Shown one piece after another: positions 14,454 through 22,741 of a stretch of DNA of 44,550 bases. Numbering within the stretch: position 1 is the stretch's first letter; each line of letters opens with the position of its first letter. The notes beneath the pieces were generated by a model, which worked only from the letters and a program-made list of their open reading frames with translations, searched no databases and was not told the DNA's origin. A program made the position numbers and the translations under genes. Where the stretch lies: assembly GCA_934757275.1 (NCBI GenBank), contig CAKVLN010000012.1:1-44550 (forward strand). Reading direction: 5' to 3'. This DNA is from an uncultured Candidatus Melainabacteria bacterium (GTDB lineage: Bacteria > Cyanobacteriota > Vampirovibrionia > Gastranaerophilales > Gastranaerophilaceae).

Positions 14454-15911
14454 ATGCTTGCAACAGAAGAATTAATACAAGTTGGTTTTTCGCTCCATCA
14501 AGAAGGAAAACTTGAAGAGGCTGAGAATGCATATAAACAAGCATTGGCGCAAGATAGCGACAATGCAGAAATTTATAATCTCTTAGGGGTGTTAAAACTG
14601 CAACAAAAAGATGTAATTTCTGCTGTTAATTTTGTAGAAAAAGCGGTTGAAAAGCAACCAAATGCGTATTTTTATGAAACTCTTTTTCAAACTTATATTA
14701 GAGCAAAACTTTATAAGGAAATTGTCAAAAGAGCGCAAGAGGTTTTGAAAAAATTCCCAAACGATTTTTCTTTAATGTTTAATCTCGCATTGGCATACAA
14801 AAACTTAAAGAGGAATAAAGAGGCGATAAATTTTTATGAACGAGCGTTAAAAATTGACCCATCGTCTTATGATGCTTGGTTCAATCTTTCTCATCTTTAT
14901 AGTGTCGAAGCTCAAACTAATAATGCACTTTCTGCATTAAAAATTTGTCAAAAAATAAGACCTAATGATGCTGATACTGAATACTTTTTGAGCCTAGCAC
15001 TAATGAGAGTCAAAGATTATGATAAAGGCTTAAAACTTTTTGAAAATAGGGTTTGCAAGGATACTGCAATTGCTCTACAAAACAAAAGCTATCCTAACAA
15101 AGCTAGATTAGATAATCTTTGGAAGGGCGAAAACATAAAAGATAAAACGCTTTTGGTATATTATGAAGCTGGTTTTGGCGATGTAATTATGTTTGCAAGA
15201 TATCTGCCGCTAGTTGCACAAAAATGCAAAAAATTAATTTTGATGTGCCAAAAACCTCTATCAAAATTGTTTAGAGAAAATGATTTAGGCATTGACCAAA
15301 TTATTGATACTTACGTTCCAGAAAAAGATTTAGAATTTGATGTACATGCTCCCTTGTTGAGCTTGCCATACTTGCTAAAACTAAAAGGTGACAAGGTTTT
15401 TGCGTATTCAAGCGGTTATTTAAAACCTAATATGCAAATGGTTGAAGAGTATAAGCAAAAATATTTTATGAATGACAAAATCAAAGTTGGTATAAAATGG
15501 CAAGGTAATACTTATTATGACTTTGATAGAGTAATTCCTGCCGAGGAATTTATACCTCTTATGCAAGTTGAAAACACTCAATATTATTCCTTCCAAACCT
15601 TTGAAGGTTCAGAAGATTCAAAAGTATTGAAGGGTATTATTGACGTCGGTAAAGATTTAATCGATTTTTCACAGACGGCTGCGGCAATAGCAAACTTAGA
15701 TTTGGTAATTTGTAATGACACCTCATTGGCACATTTGGCTGGTGCAATGGGCATTCCTTGCTGGGTATTGTTACCATACGAGGTTAATTGGAGATGGCAC
15801 ACTGATTTAAGCGTTTGTGATTGGTACGATAGCGTGAAACTTTTCCGCCAACACAAGCAAGGCGATTGGAGTGGCGTATTTCAAGACGTTCTTGCGGAAA
15901 TGCATGACTAG
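14454..15911 (+). CDS. TPR protein with C-terminal GT9/GT41-like glycosyltransferase domain
   Basis: This 485-residue protein has two parts. Residues about 5-210 hold about six tetratricopeptide repeats (for example EIYNLLGVLKLQQKD and LMFNLALAYKNLKRNKEAI). Residues about 225-480 form a glycosyltransferase-like fold with YYEAGFGDVIMFARYLP, a central VGIKWQGN, and the heptosyltransferase-style ICNDTSLAHLAGAMGIPCWV followed by VNWRWHTD. Such TPR-GT proteins are often linked to envelope or protein glycosylation. The substrate is unknown. AGAGAGA precedes the start. It is convergent with csaB, whose product also acts on polysaccharide. Confidence 0.8.
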   Translation: MLATEELIQVGFSLHQEGKLEEAENAYKQALAQDSDNAEIYNLLGVLKLQQKDVISAVNFVEKAVEKQPNAYFYETLFQTYIRAKLYKEIVKRAQEVLKKFPNDFSLMFNLALAYKNLKRNKEAINFYERALKIDPSSYDAWFNLSHLYSVEAQTNNALSALKICQKIRPNDADTEYFLSLALMRVKDYDKGLKLFENRVCKDTAIALQNKSYPNKARLDNLWKGENIKDKTLLVYYEAGFGDVIMFARYLPLVAQKCKKLILMCQKPLSKLFRENDLGIDQIIDTYVPEKDLEFDVHAPLLSLPYLLKLKGDKVFAYSSGYLKPNMQMVEEYKQKYFMNDKIKVGIKWQGNTYYDFDRVIPAEEFIPLMQVENTQYYSFQTFEGSEDSKVLKGIIDVGKDLIDFSQTAAAIANLDLVICNDTSLAHLAGAMGIPCWVLLPYEVNWRWHTDLSVCDWYDSVKLFRQHKQGDWSGVFQDVLAEMHD

Positions 15912-15920
15912 TAAATATAC

Positions 15921-15948
15921 GTCATTACGAAAAGTGACAAAGTAAGCA
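15921..15948 (+). repeat. Degenerate copy of the GTCATT-type repeat
   Basis: GTCATTACGAAAAGTGACAA and AGTAAGCA lie in the 37-bp spacer between the two convergent stops. It matches the start and internal pattern of the repeat at 83-124. No clear terminator is visible in this spacer. Confidence 0.4.
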
Positions 15949-16875
15949 CTAACCAATTAACGCATCAAACTCTTTAGAAAAATCTTTCTGCTTGAGTTCT
16001 ACAAGTGGCAAATCATACTCTTCTGCCAACTTTTTAACTTTTATATCATAATTGATTGCTAACGCTTTTACGCCAGACTTTATAGCAACAACATTTGCAT
16101 GAAATCTCATTCCAATCAAAAACTCTAAGTCTGAAATCTTTTCAAAAACATCATTTACAGAAAGTCCCTTCAAAACTTCTACATTATTTAAGCCTTTTTT
16201 ACTCAAAATTCTCGCAAATTTTTCGCAAACCGCTAAATCAATACTGTCTTGAAAAGATAAAAGTTGAATTTTTTTATCAGAAAATCTTTTTACAATCTCA
16301 TCAGCCAAAGTATTCAAAAACACCTCATTCAGCGTTGGATAATTTCTTAATTGAACGCCAACAACGCCTTTTTTATTTTTCTTTGGCAAATCTAAATCAA
16401 AAATGGGATCATTCAATAATTCTGCTTCAATTCCCCAGCTCTTTAAAAGTTCTTGAGATTTTTTGTCACGAACAGAAATGTTTGACGCATGTTTAAGTGC
16501 AAACTTAGTTAAAATCTGTCCAATCTTTGAATTTATTGGTCCAATTCCTTGACGAAAAATTTCAACTTTTTTGCCAAAAAACAAAGCACAATAAATTACT
16601 CCCAAATAATACAAAAGGCTTTTAAAACTTGTCACGTCTTGTAAAAGACTACCGCCACCTGACACCAAAACATCAGTTTCTTTTATTGCCTCTAAAAATT
16701 TAAGCATTGGAACAGAGTTCACGCCATATAAGCTGGTTGTTTTTTCTGGGTTTGAGGAAATCAAGGTAATCTTTTCTGCACCCTTTGCTTTTAATTTGTC
16801 AACCAAAACATGAGCAATTGCCTCGTCACCGAAGTTATCAAAGCCAATATAGCCAGATACAACATATTTAGTCAT
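15949..16875 (-). CDS. csaB: Polysaccharide pyruvyl transferase CsaB
   Basis: CsaB adds ketal-linked pyruvate to secondary cell-wall polysaccharide, the ligand for SLH domains that tether S-layers or outer membranes. The protein is 308 residues. Signatures include YIGFDNFGDEAIAH at the N-terminus, VSGGGSLLQDVTS, RQGIGPINS, and MRFHANVVAIKSGV. Its start ATG overlaps the kdgK stop by one base (TAATG), so the two are translationally coupled. The link to sugar-acid genes may be operonic only. Confidence 0.9.
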   Translation of the reverse strand: MTKYVVSGYIGFDNFGDEAIAHVLVDKLKAKGAEKITLISSNPEKTTSLYGVNSVPMLKFLEAIKETDVLVSGGGSLLQDVTSFKSLLYYLGVIYCALFFGKKVEIFRQGIGPINSKIGQILTKFALKHASNISVRDKKSQELLKSWGIEAELLNDPIFDLDLPKKNKKGVVGVQLRNYPTLNEVFLNTLADEIVKRFSDKKIQLLSFQDSIDLAVCEKFARILSKKGLNNVEVLKGLSVNDVFEKISDLEFLIGMRFHANVVAIKSGVKALAINYDIKVKKLAEEYDLPLVELKQKDFSKEFDALIG

Positions 16876-17804
16876 TAAACATTCTCCAATACAGTATTTA
16901 TATAAGGTATTGATTGAATTGCGCCAAAATTTTGGGTTTGCAAACCAGAAACAACTGACGCAAATTTTGTTGCTTCTGCTGGCGCATAACCATTAGTAAT
17001 TGCATACAAGAAACCGCCGTTAAACACATCGCCAGATGCCGTTGTATCAATCGCTTTTGAGGTATTATAAAATTCTGTAAAGCTGATATCACCTTTATAT
17101 CCTGTATAATAGCCGTTATCAATATGCGATTTAACAACTACAATCTTAACACCCTTGTCCCAAAAATAATTCATTACCTTGTCAATTGAGTCAACATCAT
17201 AAAGTCTTTCGGCATCATTTTTCAAGCTCAAAAATATGATATCTAAGTAGTCAACAATTTCTTCAAAATACTCCTTCGTATCAGTAGAGTTCATAAAACA
17301 AGAGGTATAATTTGGATCATAGGCAGTCAACACATCGTTTTCTTTTGCTAATTTGAAAGCATTATGTACAAGTTCTCTTGAACTAGCAGAAAGAGATTGA
17401 ACAACACCTGTTGAATAAACCAATTTTAATTTCTTTATACAATCTTCGCTCAAATCATCGATAGAAAGCTTTGTTGCAGCAGTTTTTCTCTTGTAATACA
17501 AAAGCTCTTTTTTCTCTGGAGTTCTAGATACTATGTACATGCCGTTTTGTTCTTCATTTGATTTAATCAAAGAAGTGTCGATATGTTCTTTTTGTAAACT
17601 AGACAAGATAAATTCGCTAAAGCCATCGTTACCGACATTTGTAACATAAGTAACTTTTCCGCCCAATCTTGCAACCGCAACGGCAGTAGTTACAGTATCA
17701 CCGCCAAAAAATTTGTTAAGCGTTGAGGTGTCAGCAAGCGTTCCGTTAGAAGAAAGCTCTATTAAGCATTCACCAATAATTGCAATATCTACTTTTGGCT
17801 CCAT
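16875..17804 (-). CDS. kdgK: PfkB-family sugar kinase, probable 2-keto-3-deoxygluconate kinase
   Basis: It probably phosphorylates KDG to KDPG, the substrate of the adjacent aldolase. The protein is 309 residues, with the ribokinase-family N-terminal GGDTVTTAVAVARLG (about residues 34-48) and the C-terminal TASGDVFNGGF, whose Asp259 is the catalytic base. The PfkB family has several sugar substrates; KDG is inferred from the eda neighbour. It overlaps eda by 16 nt upstream and csaB by 1 nt downstream. Confidence 0.85.
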   Translation of the reverse strand: MEPKVDIAIIGECLIELSSNGTLADTSTLNKFFGGDTVTTAVAVARLGGKVTYVTNVGNDGFSEFILSSLQKEHIDTSLIKSNEEQNGMYIVSRTPEKKELLYYKRKTAATKLSIDDLSEDCIKKLKLVYSTGVVQSLSASSRELVHNAFKLAKENDVLTAYDPNYTSCFMNSTDTKEYFEEIVDYLDIIFLSLKNDAERLYDVDSIDKVMNYFWDKGVKIVVVKSHIDNGYYTGYKGDISFTEFYNTSKAIDTTASGDVFNGGFLYAITNGYAPAEATKFASVVSGLQTQNFGAIQSIPYINTVLENV

Positions 17805-18418
17805 TTAGTATAATCCTTTATTTCCATTAAAATTTCTTTTGTGCGGTTTGTGATTTCTTTTGGAGTGAAACCATTGTAGAAGTCACGACCGATACCAACT
17901 GCAGTTGCACCTGCTTTTATATATGTAACAGCGTCGCCTAATTTGATATTACCCATTGGCATAAGGTTTAAAAATGGCATTTGTCTTAAAATATCTTCGA
18001 TATATTGAACACCGCCCATTGCATCAGTTGGAAATAATTTTATCAATGGAATTCTTGATTTCCACGCATTATACGCTTCATTAGCCGTAGATGCACCCGC
18101 AATAAATGGAACTTGTTTGTTTTTGGATATCTTAACCATATTCATTTGAAAAATTGGTGAAGAAAAAAGTTTTGCACCACATTCTAGCGCAGCATCAGCC
18201 TGCATAGAAGTAATAATTCCGCCAGCACAAACATTTGCAAATTTTGAAACCTCTTGTATAGCTTCATAAATAGAAGGGTTTTCGACATTAATTTCCAAAA
18301 CTCTTATTCCACCTTCAACTAAAGCTTTTGCAATTTCAATTGTTTGACTAGTTTCTTTGCATCTTATAATAGGATAAATCTTATCCTGTGCAATCATTTG
18401 TATGTAATTTTCACTCAT
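17789..18418 (-). CDS. eda: KDPG/KHG aldolase (Eda family)
   Basis: Eda cleaves 2-keto-3-deoxy-6-phosphogluconate to pyruvate and glyceraldehyde 3-phosphate. The protein is 209 residues. The active-site Glu is in VLEINVENP (Glu42) and the Schiff-base Lys127 in IKLFPTDAMGG. AGAGGGT lies upstream of the ATG with TATAAT further up on the minus strand, making this the first gene of eda-kdgK-csaB. Confidence 0.92.
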   Translation of the reverse strand: MSENYIQMIAQDKIYPIIRCKETSQTIEIAKALVEGGIRVLEINVENPSIYEAIQEVSKFANVCAGGIITSMQADAALECGAKLFSSPIFQMNMVKISKNKQVPFIAGASTANEAYNAWKSRIPLIKLFPTDAMGGVQYIEDILRQMPFLNLMPMGNIKLGDAVTYIKAGATAVGIGRDFYNGFTPKEITNRTKEILMEIKDYTKWSQK

Positions 18419-18477
18419 TTGTATTACCCTCTTTGGCTATATTATATCATAATAATATGGCGATGTGGTAAAATCTT

Positions 18478-18505
18478 GTCGGTTGGGCATATTTGTCCAA
18501 TAAAA
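18478..18505. repeat. Dispersed palindrome copy 5
   Basis: GTCGGTTGGGCATATTTGTC and CAATAAAA lie between eda and the antitoxin gene. It differs from copy 4 at a few bases only. Confidence 0.7.
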
Positions 18506-18520
18506 TATACCTGCCATTGA

Positions 18521-18877
18521 TTAAGCTGATTGCAATTTTATATCATACTTATACCCCAAACCATTTAATAGTTTAAATGCAGTTTCTAAACGAGGTTGTT
18601 TATTGCCATTTACAATTTCAGATAAATTACTACGGTCAATGTTTAGTTCTCTAGCTAATCTGCTAATTTCACCACGACCACTAGATTTCACACGAGCCTT
18701 TACAACATAAGTTAAACATCTGATAAAAGTTTCTATATTACCATCTTCTAAAAATTCACTCAAAGTAAGTTCTAACCACCCACGTTGGTATTCTGGGTCT
18801 TGAAGATGTTTTATTTGCTCGTCTTCCCAATTTGGAGCTTTTTCAAGATATTCGATTTGTTCTTTAGTTAGGGTCAT
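18521..18877 (-). CDS. higA: HigA-type antitoxin (XRE HTH)
   Basis: The start is set at the ATG at 18877, with AAAGGA eight or nine bases upstream. The 118-residue protein has an N-terminal toxin-binding-type helical part and a C-terminal helix-turn-helix (EISRLARELNIDRSNLSEIV, about residues 70-90) followed by PRLETAFKLLNGLGY. This matches the addiction-module antidote family that pairs with Gp49-like HigB toxins. It overlaps the toxin stop by 14 nt. It probably represses its own promoter at 19214-19242. Confidence 0.88.
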   Translation of the reverse strand: MTLTKEQIEYLEKAPNWEDEQIKHLQDPEYQRGWLELTLSEFLEDGNIETFIRCLTYVVKARVKSSGRGEISRLARELNIDRSNLSEIVNGNKQPRLETAFKLLNGLGYKYDIKLQSA

Positions 18878-19202
18878 AATTAGTCCTTTCACAGTAATCA
18901 TTAAAATAATTATTACACTGTTTTATTACTTTTTTCTGTTCTTTTTTATCAGAACCACCAATAAACAAAATTACAACATCATCAAGGTCATAATAATAAA
19001 TACGATAGCCCTTTCCAAAATCCATACGAATTTCAGATAATAGCGAATTTTGCAACGGCTTGCAATCACCATACAAGCCAAATTTTAATTTATCAATTCT
19101 CTTGTCCACTCTTATCTGTAATGATTTGTCAAGTTCATTGTACCAGTTGAGATATGGACAAATGCCATTTGCATCGTAATAATATCTTATTTGTTTTTCC
19201 AT
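18864..19202 (-). CDS. higB: HigB/RelE-superfamily toxin (Gp49-like)
   Basis: This family comprises ribosome-dependent mRNA interferases. The 112-residue protein contains the family pattern WYNELDKSLQIRVDKRIDKL, then GDCKPLQNSLLSEIRMDFGK (Gly-Asp and Glu-x-Arg core), GYRIYYY, and the C-terminal LFIGGSDKKEQKKVI. It is encoded before its antitoxin, the HigBA order. The promoter is near-consensus, with the -10 only 11 nt before the ATG and no ribosome binding site, so translation may be weak or leaderless. Confidence 0.88.
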   Translation of the reverse strand: MEKQIRYYYDANGICPYLNWYNELDKSLQIRVDKRIDKLKFGLYGDCKPLQNSLLSEIRMDFGKGYRIYYYDLDDVVILFIGGSDKKEQKKVIKQCNNYFNDYCERTNYDPN

Positions 19203-19213
19203 TTGATACTAAT

Positions 19214-19242
19214 ATTATAGGCTAAGCCTACAAACTTGTCAA
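19214..19242 (-). promoter_or_regulatory. Consensus promoter of the higBA module
   Basis: On the minus strand TTGACA (19237-19242) is 17 bp from TATAAT (19214-19219). The -10 ends 11 nt before the toxin ATG at 19202. Expected transcript leader is about 4-5 nt. Confidence 0.8.
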
Positions 19243-19254
19243 TTCACCTAAGTA

Positions 19255-19283
19255 TTGCACTTTATGCAAAATTCCTCTATCAT
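19255..19283 (+). promoter_or_regulatory. Promoter of the cyclase gene
   Basis: TTGCAC (19255-19260) is spaced 17 bp from TATCAT (19278-19283), which ends 9 nt before the ATG at 19293. The transcript would be leaderless or nearly so. It lies back to back with the higBA promoter. Confidence 0.55.
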
Positions 19284-19292
19284 TAAATTATT

Positions 19293-21275
19293 ATGAATAA
19301 GATTAAATTTGCGTTTTCAAGTATTATTGTTCTACTTTTTTTGATTTTTGTTTATTTTATAACATACACTTTTGTTGAACCAAAAGCGTACGATTTTATG
19401 ACAAAACACGTCCTTGCTGAAAAATTGCCATTTGACACACACAAGCAGACTTATGGCAGTGATGACATTGTTCTAGTCGTTGTAGATACAAAAAGTGCAG
19501 AGCGTTACAGATGGCCTTGGCGAAGAGATTTGTATTGCAAAATATTTGACTATTTTTTGAATTATACCGATACAAAAGTTCTCGTACACGACGCCAACAT
19601 AATCAATCTTGACAAAGACTTTCCAGAGGCAGACGCAAAATTTTTCAAATCATTAAGCAAATTTGATAATCTAGTAGAAGGTTTCTTACCTCAAATTACA
19701 CCTTGGCGTGAAAGTGCAAAAGGTGAAAAATACGACAAAGCATTTAGGTCAAAGTTCGCCCTAAATGCGCAAAACAACATGAAAACTCCGCAATATTTAT
19801 ATCAGAGCCTTATGCCATTTCCAAAACCTTATTTTGACATATTGGATAATGCTGGCTCTGTTTCAATGCTTCCAGGGTTTATCAATGGTATCTCAAACGT
19901 TTACACAATGGACGAGGTTTATAGAAACCACGAATACGTCATTGGATACAAAGGAAATTTATATCCATCAATTGCAATGAAAACATTTCTAATTGCAAAT
20001 AACAATCCTCAAATGATTGTAAGCGACAAATTAATCGAGTTTCCAGAACTAAAATACCAGATAAAACAAAAAACAACAATCTTTCAATCAATCGTTCCGA
20101 TAAAATTCTATAAATTTACCCAAGAAGGTTATTCACATAAAAAGTTCTCTGCGATTGATATAATGGACTCCTTCGACAATATTCAAGCAGGTAAAAAACC
20201 TATTATTGAGCCAGAAATCTTTAAAGACAAAATCGTTGTGATTGGCGCAAATGTACCAACTGGGACTGGTTTAAATGATAATAAGAACACTCCAATGGCT
20301 ACTAATCACCCAGGAGTTGATATTCAAGCAAGCGCAATTGATAACATTTTGCACAAAGATTTCTTAAAAATTACTCCACATTTCGTTAATCTTTTGATTG
20401 TAATTTTGGGTATGCTAATCGTATACACAATCATACGGGTTTATGATTTGTTTAAGTCTATTTCATTAACCTTTTCTATACTTACAGGATATTTAATATT
20501 TAGTGCAATTTGTTTTTATTTCGGCATCGTTATAAATGTAATTACGCCAGTTGTAATGTTTATTATTACAATGATTATCGCATATATCCACAAATTTGTT
20601 ATTGAGAACCAAAGCAAAGAAAAAGTTAAATCTGCCATGGGAAAATACATGTCACAAGACGTTATGAAACGTATTGTAATGAATATAGACAATCTCGGCT
20701 TAGGTGGTAAAAAGGCAACAGTAACCGTATTATTTTCTGACATTAGAGGTTTTACATCACTATCTGAAACAATGTCCGCTGAACAAGTATCGGAAATCTT
20801 GAACGAATATTTTACAGAAATGGAACCAATAGTTGCTAAACATAACGGCATTATTAACAAGTTTATTGGCGACGCAGTCATGGCAATTTTTGGAGAACCT
20901 ATTCAAGATAAAAACCATGCTCTAAATGCCGTTAAATGCGGATACGAAATGCTATTAAAGGTTAAAGAACTTCAACGCAAATGGGCGTCTGAGGGTAAAC
21001 CCAAAATAGAAATCGGCGTTGGAATAAATACAGGCGAAGTCTTTGTCGGAAATATCGGTTCAATAAACAGAATGGAATACACAGTAATTGGCGATACTGT
21101 TAACCTAGCGAGCCGTCTGGAAAGCTACAATAAAATTTATAAAACAAGTATGCTAATAGGCTCAACGACTTATGAAGAAACAAAAAATTACATAGAAGTA
21201 ATAAAAATTTCCGACGTAGAAATTCGAGGCAAAGCTCACAAAATGGATATTTATGAAGTCTTAAAAGTTGACTAA
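19293..21275 (+). CDS. CHASE2-domain class III adenylate cyclase
   Basis: This 660-residue membrane protein has one N-terminal helix (residues 7-27), an extracytoplasmic CHASE2 sensor (about 30-355), about three transmembrane helices (363-435), and a C-terminal class III cyclase domain. Metal-binding Asp483 lies in FSDIRGF and Asp527 in GDAVMAIFG; Lys523 in INKFIGD and Asp601 in IGDTVNLASR fit adenine specificity, and Asn604 and Arg608 are the transition-state residues. All catalytic residues are present, so cAMP production is expected. No CRP-like regulator is in the window. No ribosome binding site precedes the ATG. Confidence 0.92.
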   Translation: MNKIKFAFSSIIVLLFLIFVYFITYTFVEPKAYDFMTKHVLAEKLPFDTHKQTYGSDDIVLVVVDTKSAERYRWPWRRDLYCKIFDYFLNYTDTKVLVHDANIINLDKDFPEADAKFFKSLSKFDNLVEGFLPQITPWRESAKGEKYDKAFRSKFALNAQNNMKTPQYLYQSLMPFPKPYFDILDNAGSVSMLPGFINGISNVYTMDEVYRNHEYVIGYKGNLYPSIAMKTFLIANNNPQMIVSDKLIEFPELKYQIKQKTTIFQSIVPIKFYKFTQEGYSHKKFSAIDIMDSFDNIQAGKKPIIEPEIFKDKIVVIGANVPTGTGLNDNKNTPMATNHPGVDIQASAIDNILHKDFLKITPHFVNLLIVILGMLIVYTIIRVYDLFKSISLTFSILTGYLIFSAICFYFGIVINVITPVVMFIITMIIAYIHKFVIENQSKEKVKSAMGKYMSQDVMKRIVMNIDNLGLGGKKATVTVLFSDIRGFTSLSETMSAEQVSEILNEYFTEMEPIVAKHNGIINKFIGDAVMAIFGEPIQDKNHALNAVKCGYEMLLKVKELQRKWASEGKPKIEIGVGINTGEVFVGNIGSINRMEYTVIGDTVNLASRLESYNKIYKTSMLIGSTTYEETKNYIEVIKISDVEIRGKAHKMDIYEVLKVD

Positions 21276-21291
21276 TTGTAGAGTTTTTAGC

Positions 21292-21756
21292 TTAAACGAC
21301 GATTTCAAATTTATCGGCTCTTGTTCTCATAAGAGAAACTGCAGCTTGCGAGTTCAAGAAATTTAAAGCACCCATAAAACTCTTATTGTTGCTCAAAGCC
21401 TCTCGAGCTTCTGCCATGTTATTGTTGATGGCACTTGCGGTCATTTGATTGTTAATAATCTTGTTTTGTTGCAATCTAGCTTCTGGCATAGGGAAACCAA
21501 TTTCCTCGTTCTTTTGCTCTGGCTCAACTTTGGCTGGTTGCACTTTTTCTGGCTCAACTACACTAGGTTTTGTGTTTTCAATGATTTTTGAAAAGGGGTT
21601 ATCTTTGCTAACAAAAGAGTCACGAGCCATGTCCATGACATCAGATTGAGTATCCTCACTCATTACTTGAGCTCTTTCTTGAGCACGCTTGAATATCATC
21701 TCTTTTAGAGCTGCTGCTTCATTTCTATTTACTATTGAATCAAATTTATAGCTCAT
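21292..21756 (-). CDS. Hypothetical protein, proline/glutamate-rich middle
   Basis: This 154-residue soluble protein has a helical N-terminus (about residues 8-50), a low-complexity Pro/Glu/Lys/Val linker (about 63-86), and an Asn/Ala-rich helical C-terminus ending in RTRADKFEIVV. No motif or family is recognised. AGAGGA precedes the ATG. It is convergent with the cyclase, 16 bp apart, and divergent from the ECF sigma region. Confidence 0.65.
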   Translation of the reverse strand: MSYKFDSIVNRNEAAALKEMIFKRAQERAQVMSEDTQSDVMDMARDSFVSKDNPFSKIIENTKPSVVEPEKVQPAKVEPEQKNEEIGFPMPEARLQQNKIINNQMTASAINNNMAEAREALSNNKSFMGALNFLNSQAAVSLMRTRADKFEIVV

Positions 21757-21800
21757 TTACTCGTCCTCTTATATATATAAAAACACAAATGTAAAGAAAA

Positions 21801-21829
21801 TTGACAAATCTATATATAACGAGTATATA
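21801..21829 (+). promoter_or_regulatory. Distal promoter upstream of the ECF sigma gene
   Basis: TTGACA (21801-21806) and TATATA (21824-21829) are spaced exactly 17 bp on the plus strand. It lies 330 bp before the sigma start; a second candidate is at 21947-21975. The sequence between (about 21890-21912) can fold as GTTTTAGC/GCTAAAAAC. Confidence 0.6.
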
Positions 21830-21946
21830 TTTGTTACATAAATTAACAATTTGACAAAAGTTCAATTTTTGGGAGTATGACTAGGTTTTAGCGTTTTAAA
21901 CAGGCTAAAAACGATTAATAATGTGTAAATTTATTCTTGACATTAT

Positions 21947-21975
21947 TTGTAATTTTCTGGTTTTTGGTGTACAAT
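21947..21975 (+). promoter_or_regulatory. Proximal promoter of the ECF sigma gene
   Basis: TTGTAA (21947-21952) and TACAAT (21970-21975) are spaced 17 bp. A start near 21982 would place the whole 22003-22071 structure in the leader. A TTGACA at 21937-21942 has no matching -10 at normal spacing. Confidence 0.45.
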
Positions 21976-22002
21976 AATATTGCTATTTATATTTCGGCTA
22001 GT

Positions 22003-22071
22003 GTAAAATCTTAACAGGAAGGATATTTAACCGACCTGTTTTCTTTTGCCCCATACGAGTTTAGATTTTAC
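22003..22071 (+). promoter_or_regulatory. Structured leader of the ECF sigma gene with terminator-like hairpin
   Basis: An outer 9-bp helix, GTAAAATCT (22003-22011) with AGATTTTAC (22063-22071), encloses a hairpin AACAGG (22013-22018) with CCTGTT (22035-22040). The hairpin adds an inner GG/CC pair across an AA/GA internal loop and is followed by TTCTTTT. The inner hairpin resembles an intrinsic terminator inside a leader, so attenuation is possible. It ends 90 nt before the start codon. Confidence 0.5.
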
Positions 22072-22160
22072 TTATTTAAAGAAATCATTACAACTAATAC
22101 TCCCCCTTGGTAATTTTATTTTCAAGCCGATTTCATATCATGACATCAAAGGGATATTGT

Positions 22161-22730
22161 ATGTCAAAATCTACTTACAAAAAAATGGAGATGGATAGGC
22201 TAATTTTATCTGCGCAGCAAGCAGATGGAGTGGCGCTAGAAGAGCTTGTAAAACGAGTCCAGAAGACTGTTTTTACAATGTTCAGCTATCTTGCGGACAA
22301 AAGACAAGACGTAGCAGATTTGACGCAAGAAGCCTTGATTAAAATGGCAAAAAATATTTCTTCCCTGAATGAACCAAAAAGATTTAAGGCATGGCTAAAC
22401 CAAATAGTCACAAACGTTTTTTATGATTATGTCAAGAAAAATTCTAAAGAAAATAAGGTTGAACTTGATAATAATAAGCTTTTAGAAATCAAAGACAAGA
22501 TTGGGTGCGAACCTGGTGAAAAATGTCTGTTTTCTGAAATGGAGAAGCTTATCAAAGCAGCCGTTCTCACCTTGCCAGACAATCTTAGAATTGTAATTGT
22601 ACTAAGAGAATATGAAGGCTTGAGTTACGAAGATATTTCTCGAATAACAAACACCACAATTGGAACTGTAAAATCAAGAATTTCGAGAGCAAGACTCAGG
22701 CTGCAACAAGAGTTAAAAGAATTTATATAG
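22161..22730 (+). CDS. ECF-type RNA polymerase sigma factor
   Basis: The start is set at the ATG at 22161 (MSKSTYKKMEMD) because AAAGGGA lies upstream; longer readings start at TTG or an ATG without such a site. The 189-residue protein has region 2 (VFTMFSYLADKRQDVADLTQEALIKM and WLNQIVTNVFYDYVKK; written as two parts) and region 4 (LREYEGLSYEDISRIT followed by TTIGTVKSRISRARLRL). No sigma region 3 is present. It is followed 11 bp later by a zinc anti-sigma factor, the usual ECF arrangement. Confidence 0.93.
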   Translation: MSKSTYKKMEMDRLILSAQQADGVALEELVKRVQKTVFTMFSYLADKRQDVADLTQEALIKMAKNISSLNEPKRFKAWLNQIVTNVFYDYVKKNSKENKVELDNNKLLEIKDKIGCEPGEKCLFSEMEKLIKAAVLTLPDNLRIVIVLREYEGLSYEDISRITNTTIGTVKSRISRARLRLQQELKEFI

Positions 22731-22741
22731 AAAGGAGTTTT

